A stretch of 35,552 nt of DNA from Sphingomonas bacterium (lineage in GTDB: Bacteria; Pseudomonadota; Alphaproteobacteria; Sphingomonadales; Sphingomonadaceae). The translations under genes were made by a program, and so were the position numbers. The stretch is from NCBI RefSeq assembly GCF_028293085.1, contig NZ_JAQGLC010000222.1, positions 1-35,552 on the forward strand, read 5' to 3'. This document shows positions 30,095-35,552 of the stretch, piece after piece (within the stretch, counting starts at the first letter, position 1; every line of letters begins with the position of its first letter). The notes under the pieces are model-generated. The model was not told where the DNA came from. It saw only the letters and a list, made by a program, of their open reading frames with translations, and did not search any database.

Positions 30095-31599
30095 CCTCGC
30101 GCTATCGGCCCGAAACCGGTCGCATCATCCCGCCGCCCATCGTCAAGGGCCGGTCTCCGCTGAAGGCGGCCGTCGCGCTTCTGCTCGTCGCGCTGGCGCT
30201 TCGGGCCTGGGATTTCGGCAATCCGGTGATCCATGTCGACGAGCAATATTATCTGCTGGTCGGCGACCGGATGCTGCACGGCGCGCTGCCCTATCTCGAC
30301 ATCTGGGACCGCAAGCCGATCGGCCTGTTCGCGATCTTCGCCGCGATCCGGTTGCTGCCGGGGGACGGGATCGTCGCGTCCCAGATCGTGGCGATGCTGT
30401 TCGCGGCGGCGACGGCCCTGATGGTGTATCGCGGCGCACGGCGGATCGGCGCGGCGCCGCTCGCTGCCCTGGCGGCGGGCGCCTGCTACCTGATCTGGCT
30501 GCCGCTGCTCAGTGGGCGGGCGGGCCAGTCGCCGATATTCTTCAACCTGTTCATGACTGCCGCGGCGCTGCTGACGTTGCGGCTGCCGGCTTTGGCGGCA
30601 CGGGAGGCGCGAGAGGCGATCCTGGCCAATGGCGCGGCGGTGTGCCTGCTCGCGGGGCTGGCGATCCAGACCAAATATACGCCTGCGGTGGAGGGCGCGT
30701 TCTTCGGGCTGGCGCATCTCTGGTATCTGCGGCGCGCCGGCGGACGCTGGCCGATGCTGGGCCTTGCCGCTGTGCTATGGATCGCGCTGGGCCTGGCGCC
30801 GACGCTCGCCGCGATCGGGATCTATGCGGCGCGCGGACCCGCGGCGTTCCAGGCCTTCTGGTTCGCGAATTTCAGCTCGATCCTGTTGCGCTCCAACTAT
30901 GCCTATCCCGCCGAGCTGATCGGACGGCGGCTGCTCGGGATCAGCGCGCAATTGCTGCCCTTCGCTGTGTGCGCCGCCTTCGCCTGGCGCACGAAGCCGC
31001 GCAGCGAGGAGACGCTGCTGGCTTTTGCCTGGCTGGGGGCGGCGTTGATCGGCTTTGCCGTGCTCGGCACCTATTTCGATCATTATGCGCTGCCGCTGCT
31101 TGCCCCGCTCGCGATCGTCGCCGCGCCGACCTTCGCCCGCGCGCCGCGCGCGATGATGGCGACGCTCGCCATCGGGCTGGCCATCTTCACGATCGAGGCA
31201 CTCGCACGGCCGAGCGACGCGGCCGGCGCCTATGCCGTGGCGCGCGTGGTCGAGGCGAACAGCGGCGGCGAATGCCCCTATGTCTTCACCGGGGATTCGA
31301 TCACCTATCAGCTTGCCCATGCCTGCCTGCCCACGGCCTATGCCTTCCCGTCGACGCTGGCCTATGCGCCGGAACAGGGCGCGACCGGGATCGACGAGGC
31401 GGCCGAGGTGCGCCGCATCATGGCGGGCCGGCCGCCCGTGGTGGTGATGGGGAGCCGCCCGCTCGCGGCGTGGAACGCGGCGAGCCATGCCGTGGTCGCG
31501 GCGGCGCTGGCGCGCGATTACCGGCCGATCTTCAGTGCGCCGCGTAGCGATTACCGCATGATCGTCTATCTGCGCCGGGACCGCCCCCTGCGGCGCTGA
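30091..31599 (+). CDS. ArnT/GT39-like membrane glycosyltransferase
   Basis: A polytopic membrane enzyme of 502 residues with about 10-12 helices. The first periplasmic loop holds 'NPVIHVDEQYYLLVGDRM', whose acidic pair resembles the catalytic 'DE' site of GT-C enzymes such as ArnT and PMT. 'LPYLDIWDRKPIGLFAIFAAIRL' fits the following helix-loop region of the family. It likely uses a polyprenyl-phosphate sugar made in the cytoplasm and transfers it in the periplasm, to lipid A, polysaccharide or protein. The GTG start overlaps the GT2 stop codon by four bases, so the two are translationally coupled. The soluble tail (about residues 400-502) is unrecognised. Confidence 0.88.
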   Translation: MTSRYRPETGRIIPPPIVKGRSPLKAAVALLLVALALRAWDFGNPVIHVDEQYYLLVGDRMLHGALPYLDIWDRKPIGLFAIFAAIRLLPGDGIVASQIVAMLFAAATALMVYRGARRIGAAPLAALAAGACYLIWLPLLSGRAGQSPIFFNLFMTAAALLTLRLPALAAREAREAILANGAAVCLLAGLAIQTKYTPAVEGAFFGLAHLWYLRRAGGRWPMLGLAAVLWIALGLAPTLAAIGIYAARGPAAFQAFWFANFSSILLRSNYAYPAELIGRRLLGISAQLLPFAVCAAFAWRTKPRSEETLLAFAWLGAALIGFAVLGTYFDHYALPLLAPLAIVAAPTFARAPRAMMATLAIGLAIFTIEALARPSDAAGAYAVARVVEANSGGECPYVFTGDSITYQLAHACLPTAYAFPSTLAYAPEQGATGIDEAAEVRRIMAGRPPVVVMGSRPLAAWNAASHAVVAAALARDYRPIFSAPRSDYRMIVYLRRDRPLRR

Positions 31600-31692
31600 C
31601 CGTTCGTGGCGCGGCGCGCTTCGCTTGTGCCGCGGCCGATTGCGAGCCCTGTCATGCCGTGATAGCCAGCCAACACAGTTGGAGGGCCTCCC

Positions 31693-33750
31693 ATGCATCT
31701 TTCCCGTCTTGCCGTCATGCTTCTCCTCGGCGTATCCGCCGCCGCGCTCGCCCAGGGCGATCCTGCCCCGCAGGCCCCCACCGAGGCGAAGGTCGCCAAG
31801 CCGCGCTATGGCAGCTGGGGCGTCGATTATGCGACGATGGACAAGAGCGTGAAGCCGGGCGACGATTTCTTCGGCTATGCCGAAGGGACCTGGCTGAAGA
31901 ACGCGCCGATCGCCGCGGACAAATCTCGCGCCGGCTATAATTACGATCTGCCCGATCTCGCCGAGCGCGACGTGCGCGATCTGGTCGAGGCCGCCGCGAA
32001 GCAGACCGACGCCAGCGCGTCGATGCGGCAGGTCGGCGATTTCTATGCCGCCTGGATGGACGAGGCCGGGATCGAGGCGCGCGGGCTGGCCCCGGCCAAA
32101 CCCTATCTCGCGCGGATCGCGGCGGCGACATCGACCGCCGACCTCGCCCATCTGATGGCGGAGACGGGCTTTGCCGCGCCGATCGGCATCGGGATCTCGG
32201 CCGACGATGCGGACCCGACGCGCTATACCGTCACCACCGGCCAGGCGCGGCTCGGGCTGCCCTCGCGCGATTATTACCTGCTGCCGGCCGAGAAATATGT
32301 CGGCATCCGCAAGGCCTATCGCGACTATGTGATCAAGATCCAGCAGCTCGCCGGCATTTCCGATGCCGCGGCCAAGGCCGATGCGATCATCGCGCTGGAG
32401 ACGCGGCTGGCGCAGGACCAGTGGACGCCCGAGCGGCGGCGCGACCCCAAGGCGACCTATAATCCGATGACCCGCGCCGAGCTGACCAGGCTCGCCCCGC
32501 AGTTCGACTGGACGCCGACGCTGCAGCAGATCGGGCTGGGCGCGATGCCGACGGTGATCGTGCGCGAGCCGAGCGCGGTCGCGGCGGCAGGCGCGCGGCT
32601 GGGCGACGTGCCGCTGCAGACCTGGAAGGACTGGATGGCGTTCCGCTTCGTCAGCGATCACGCATCGGTGCTGCCCAAGGCGTTCGACGATGCGCGCTTC
32701 GATTTCTATTCGAAGACGCTGAACGACGTGCAGACCCAGTCCGACCGGTGGAAGCGCGGCGTGCGCATGATCGACAATGCGCTGGGCGAGGCGGTCGGGC
32801 AGCTCTACGTCGCGAAGAACTGGTCGCCCGAGACCGATCGCCAATCGCAGGAGCTGATCGAGGATCTGCGCGCGGCCTATGCCGACAAGATCAACCATGC
32901 CTCCTGGATGGACGAGCCGACGCGCAAGGCGGCGCTGGGGAAGCTCGGCACCTTCGACCCGCGCGTCGGCCACCCCGCGACCTATATCGATTATGCCAGG
33001 ATGAAGGTCAGCCGCACCGACGCGCTGGGCAATGCGGTCAATGCCGAGCAGTTCGACTGGGACCTGCAGGTGTCGCGGCTCGGCAAGCCGGTCGATCGCA
33101 CCTTGTGGGGCATGACCCCGCAGACGGTGAACGCCTATTACGACCCGACGATGAACCAGGTGACCTTCGCGGCCGCGATCCTGCAGCCGCCCTTCTTCGA
33201 TCCGGCGGCGGACCCGGCGGTCAATTACGGCGAGACGGGCGCGACGATCGGCCATGAGATGGGGCACGGCTTCGACGACGAGGGCCGGCAATATGATGCG
33301 CAGGGGCGGCTGCGCGACTGGTGGACCAAGGATGCGGCGGACAAATATAATGTCCATGCGCAGATGCTGGTGAAGCAGTTCGACGCCTATGAGCCGATCC
33401 CCGGCACGCATATCAAGGGGCAGCTGACACTCGGCGAGAACCTTGCCGATCTGGGCGGGCTGGAGGCGGCCTATGCCGCCTATCGCCGCTATGTCTCGCG
33501 CCACGGCGAGCCGCCGGTAATCGACGGCTTCACGGGCGATCAGCGCTTCTTCATCGCCTATGCGCAGAGCTGGCAGGGCAAGGCGCGCGAGAATGCGCTG
33601 CGCTCCCAGCTCCTGTCCGATCCGCACAGCCCGGAGAGGTACCGGGTGAACGGCATCGTCCGGAATTTCGATCCCTGGTACACGGCGTTCAACGTGAAGC
33701 CGGGCGAGAAATTGTACCTGGCGCCGGCGGAGCGCGTGCGCGTCTGGTGA
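31693..33750 (+). CDS. Exported M13-family zinc metallopeptidase (neprilysin/PepO-like)
   Basis: A zinc endopeptidase of 685 residues. A signal peptide ('LAVMLLLGVSAAALAQG') directs it to the periplasm. The catalytic motif HEMGH occurs at residues 521-525, with the third zinc ligand E582 in 'LGENLADLGGLEAAY' (ExxxD pattern). The substrate-backbone motif is 'VNAYYDP' and the C-terminus has the usual 'YRVNGIVRNFDPWYTAFNV'. The N-terminal domain ('VKPGDDFFGYAEGTWLKN') is also typical. M13 enzymes cleave short peptides; in bacteria they have roles in peptide turnover. GGAGG precedes the ATG. It is followed by a gene-free kilobase. Confidence 0.96.
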   Translation: MHLSRLAVMLLLGVSAAALAQGDPAPQAPTEAKVAKPRYGSWGVDYATMDKSVKPGDDFFGYAEGTWLKNAPIAADKSRAGYNYDLPDLAERDVRDLVEAAAKQTDASASMRQVGDFYAAWMDEAGIEARGLAPAKPYLARIAAATSTADLAHLMAETGFAAPIGIGISADDADPTRYTVTTGQARLGLPSRDYYLLPAEKYVGIRKAYRDYVIKIQQLAGISDAAAKADAIIALETRLAQDQWTPERRRDPKATYNPMTRAELTRLAPQFDWTPTLQQIGLGAMPTVIVREPSAVAAAGARLGDVPLQTWKDWMAFRFVSDHASVLPKAFDDARFDFYSKTLNDVQTQSDRWKRGVRMIDNALGEAVGQLYVAKNWSPETDRQSQELIEDLRAAYADKINHASWMDEPTRKAALGKLGTFDPRVGHPATYIDYARMKVSRTDALGNAVNAEQFDWDLQVSRLGKPVDRTLWGMTPQTVNAYYDPTMNQVTFAAAILQPPFFDPAADPAVNYGETGATIGHEMGHGFDDEGRQYDAQGRLRDWWTKDAADKYNVHAQMLVKQFDAYEPIPGTHIKGQLTLGENLADLGGLEAAYAAYRRYVSRHGEPPVIDGFTGDQRFFIAYAQSWQGKARENALRSQLLSDPHSPERYRVNGIVRNFDPWYTAFNVKPGEKLYLAPAERVRVW

Positions 33751-33954
33751 GGGGCGTGAGCACCGCGTGACTGGAGTGCCGCCGGCGCAGCGCTGAACGC
33801 TATGTCGCGCTACAGGGCCGTTTGCGCGATGTAACAGGCCGTTTCGGCGGTTTTTCGGCGCATGATCGTCGCGGCGGGGGCGGCGGGCAGGGGCGAAAAC
33901 CGGCGACATCAAGTATTCGTGGGGGAAAACGGGCAAAATCAACCAGTCAAATCA

Positions 33955-34010
33955 GGAATGTGCGAGTCGGTTAACGGTGTCGCATTGGGGGCGTTACTTT
34001 CGCACATTCC
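33955..34010. repeat. 11-bp perfect inverted repeat in the gene-free region
   Basis: GGAATGTGCGA (33955-33965) and TCGCACATTCC (34000-34010) are exact reverse complements, 34 bases apart. Half of the second arm (CACATTCC) recurs 52 bases later. An RNA stem or paired protein-binding sites would both fit. Confidence 0.7.
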
Positions 34011-34479
34011 GCGGCTGGAATCGCCGTGTTGGAGCGCGGCGAAACGTGGAAGAACACATTCCGCGAACGCGACTTTGAGAATTCTTCCGCAATATGCGAG
34101 TCGCTTATTTAATGCTTCTCCTGTTCTTGGGAATAGATTGGGGGTCGTGAGGCTTTAGTGTCACGTCCGTGCTCCGGTGCGCCGGCGCAGATCGCCGGGC
34201 AGAGGATGATAGGCCGGTGGATCGGGCAGTTGAATCAGGGGCGGGCTGGTCGGCATTGGGACGGGATCGATGATGGTGGGCGTGATGCCTGGAGACGGTT
34301 CGGGCAGAGAGCCCGCAAATCGGGACGTCCCTGGATTGCGGGAAACGGCGGCGTTTGCGGGGGCTCGATGGGTGAGTCTGGTTGGCGCCCAATCTCGGTC
34401 ATTCGGCCGCTTTGAAACCGATCTTGAACGCCGCCATTCGTTCATGCGGCGGCGGCGGCCACAATGGTGGAGAGCGGCC

Positions 34480-34516
34480 TGTCCGCTTTCAGGTGATTGT
34501 AAGGCATAAGCGGACA
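34480..34516. repeat. 9-bp inverted repeat (TGTCCGCTT / AAGCGGACA)
   Basis: TGTCCGCTT (34480-34488) and AAGCGGACA (34508-34516) are perfect reverse complements 19 bases apart. Sequences around 'AAGCGGACA' resemble short intergenic repeats I recall from alphaproteobacterial genomes, but this cannot be tested from one copy. Confidence 0.6.
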
Positions 34517-34757
34517 CTTGTTCATGGATACTGCCATGGCAGCTAGGCGCCCCATGGTTGCCGTTCAGATCGACATCGCTGAATCCCGAAACCTTCCATT
34601 CGTTCAACCTTTGGGCCGATGGCAGACGTTCGGTTCCTGAACATGGGCCTCGTGGGTAGACGTGCCCGCAAGCCCGTTTTGACTTGGCCGCGCAACCCGG
34701 CGATGCTCACTTTCGACGGCACGTGACAGTCGCCGTACGCGGCGCGGGGGAGCCACG

Positions 34758-35552
34758 ATGGAGATACCGATTCCAGTCACGGACGATCCGGCATTCGATC
34801 GCCGCACCACGTTGATGATGGCGGCCTTCGCATTGGGGGGCTCGGCCTTTGGCGGGGTCGCGGCCGCAACCGGTCCCGTCTTGGACATCGTCGGCCTGGA
34901 TGCTGTTTCGCTCCGCGATATGATCCGCTCGCGAAAGCTCTCCTGCGTGGAAGTGCTGAACGCCTATCTGGATCAGATCGAAGCCCTGAATCCGAAGGTC
35001 AATGCCATCGTCTCGCTGCAGGACCGTCCCGGGCTGGTGAAGCAGGCCGAGGCCCGCGATGCGCAGCTTCGCAGGAACGAAGCGGTCGGCCTCCTGCACG
35101 GCTTCCCGCATGCTGTGAAGGACCTCACTCCGGTTGCCGGGTTGCCGTTCACGCAAGGCTCTCCGATTTTCAAGGGGACAGTGGCTGGCACGGATGCGGT
35201 GCCGGCCGAAAGGCTGCGCAAGGCCGGCGTGATCTTCATCGGCAAGACCAACACTCCGGAATTCGGCCTGGGCTCCCATACCTTCAATCCGGTCTTTGGG
35301 GCGACGCGAAATGCCTATGACCCCACCCGGTCCGCCGGTGGCAGCAGCGGCGGGGCCGCGGTCGCTCTGGCCACGCATATGGTGCCGTTAGCCGACGGCA
35401 GCGATTATGGCGGCAGCCTGCGCAACCCGGCGGGCTGGAACAACGTCTACGGGTTCCGGCCCAGCATCGGCCGTGTCCCCGCGCCTGGAAAGGAAGTCTG
35501 GCTTCCGTCGATGTGCGTGGTGGGGCCAATGGCGCGAAACGTCCGCGATCTT
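34758..35552 (+). CDS. Amidase-signature family enzyme, Tat-exported (partial, runs off the window)
   Basis: The first 265 residues of an amidase that continues beyond the window. The catalytic triad fits K121 ('HAVKDLTP'), S196 in 'AGGSSGGAAVAL' and S220 in 'DYGGSLRNPA'. The spacing of 75 and 24 residues equals that of the amidase-signature triad in FAAH. A twin-arginine motif ('DRRTTLMMAAFALGG', R15-R16) near the N-terminus suggests Tat export, unusual for a family that is mostly cytoplasmic. It hydrolyses an amide bond of an unidentified substrate. GGGGGAG precedes the ATG at good spacing. The gene begins after the gene-free kilobase and likely has its own promoter there. Confidence 0.92.
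   Translation, partial: MEIPIPVTDDPAFDRRTTLMMAAFALGGSAFGGVAAATGPVLDIVGLDAVSLRDMIRSRKLSCVEVLNAYLDQIEALNPKVNAIVSLQDRPGLVKQAEARDAQLRRNEAVGLLHGFPHAVKDLTPVAGLPFTQGSPIFKGTVAGTDAVPAERLRKAGVIFIGKTNTPEFGLGSHTFNPVFGATRNAYDPTRSAGGSSGGAAVALATHMVPLADGSDYGGSLRNPAGWNNVYGFRPSIGRVPAPGKEVWLPSMCVVGPMARNVRDL

Larger units (their letters stand above)
33751..34757. other. Gene-free kilobase between peptidase and amidase genes
   Basis: No open frame here has recognisable protein content; the several short ones on both strands overlap and look random. An apparently proline-rich minus-strand stretch near 34160-34390 has no supported start. The segment around 33900-34135 is AT-richer and carries repeated motifs. CACATTCCGCG occurs at 34003-34013 and again near 34055-34065, and TGCGAGTCG occurs at 33961-33969 and 34095-34103. 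Two inverted repeats are listed separately. It may hold an undetected RNA, a promoter with multiple binding sites, or decayed mobile sequence. Confidence 0.55.

Noticed and set aside
30775..33942. A 1055-codon open frame on the minus strand
   Set aside because: It lies antisense to the membrane glycosyltransferase and M13 peptidase genes, which have clear motifs. Its translation is Arg/Gly/His-rich with no family content, a usual artefact of GC-rich coding DNA.
34161..34607. A 148-codon minus-strand frame with a proline-rich end
   Set aside because: No ribosome site, no family similarity, a random-looking N-terminal half, and overlap with other equally open frames.

Overview
The window reads as chromosome from a high-GC alphaproteobacterium, most likely a sphingomonad (Sphingomonas or a close relative). 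This rests on dense GC-rich codon use, weak or absent Shine-Dalgarno sites on several regulator genes, an orphan tryptophan-halogenase-like flavoprotein, an 'alginate export' type outer-membrane protein, a DUF3857/transglutaminase/TPR protein and a DUF4199 membrane protein. This combination is familiar from that family, but the taxonomic call is inference. No rRNA, tRNA, CRISPR array, prophage or intact insertion sequence was found.

Layout. Positions 1-6.1 kb carry small independent genes: a TetR regulator, a DUF2200 protein, a small lipoprotein, an exported L,D-transpeptidase-like protein, an ArsR/SdpR-type repressor translationally coupled to a four-helix membrane protein, a glutathione S-transferase, a hexapeptide acetyltransferase, an unknown acidic 88-residue protein and a GFA-family zinc protein. 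Positions 6.3-15 kb carry large signalling and exported proteins: a membrane PAS-PAS hybrid histidine kinase, a 1087-residue DUF3857/transglutaminase/TPR protein followed by a small cupin, and an MHYT-GGDEF-EAL cyclic-di-GMP enzyme. Positions 15-20 kb hold the flavin-dependent halogenase, a long inverted-repeat element, a leftover 3' tail of a second porin gene, a small AT-richer membrane-protein gene, and a cation/proton antiporter followed on the same strand by the intact porin.

Positions 20-27 kb are a run of two-gene units: a Phd/PIN toxin-antitoxin pair, an O6-alkylguanine methyltransferase overlapping an Oxygenase-NA (2-oxoglutarate/Fe) gene that looks like an alkylation-repair pair, an ArsR repressor overlapping an SRPBCC protein, and a membrane-anchored LuxR-type regulator next to a DUF4199 membrane protein. 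A Tat-exported dienelactone hydrolase and a YegD-like Hsp70 lie between them. Positions 26.7-33.8 kb are envelope-related: a diacylglycerol-kinase-family lipid kinase convergent with a solitary LptF/LptG-type permease, an overlapping pair of a GT2 glycosyltransferase and an ArnT/GT39-like membrane glycosyltransferase, and an exported M13 zinc endopeptidase. A gene-free kilobase (33.75-34.76 kb) contains a strong inverted repeat and repeated motifs. The window then ends inside a Tat-exported amidase.

The most recurrent theme is promoter architecture. Three self-contained repressor genes (TetR, SdpR-like, ArsR) have a palindrome between or over the -35 and -10 boxes and an ATG about six bases after the -10, with no Shine-Dalgarno, which predicts leaderless, autorepressed mRNAs. 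I found no large, clearly unprecedented multi-gene system. The best leads are this architecture, the porin-tail duplication around a small foreign-looking gene, the membrane LuxR/DUF4199 pair, and the structured gene-free kilobase.
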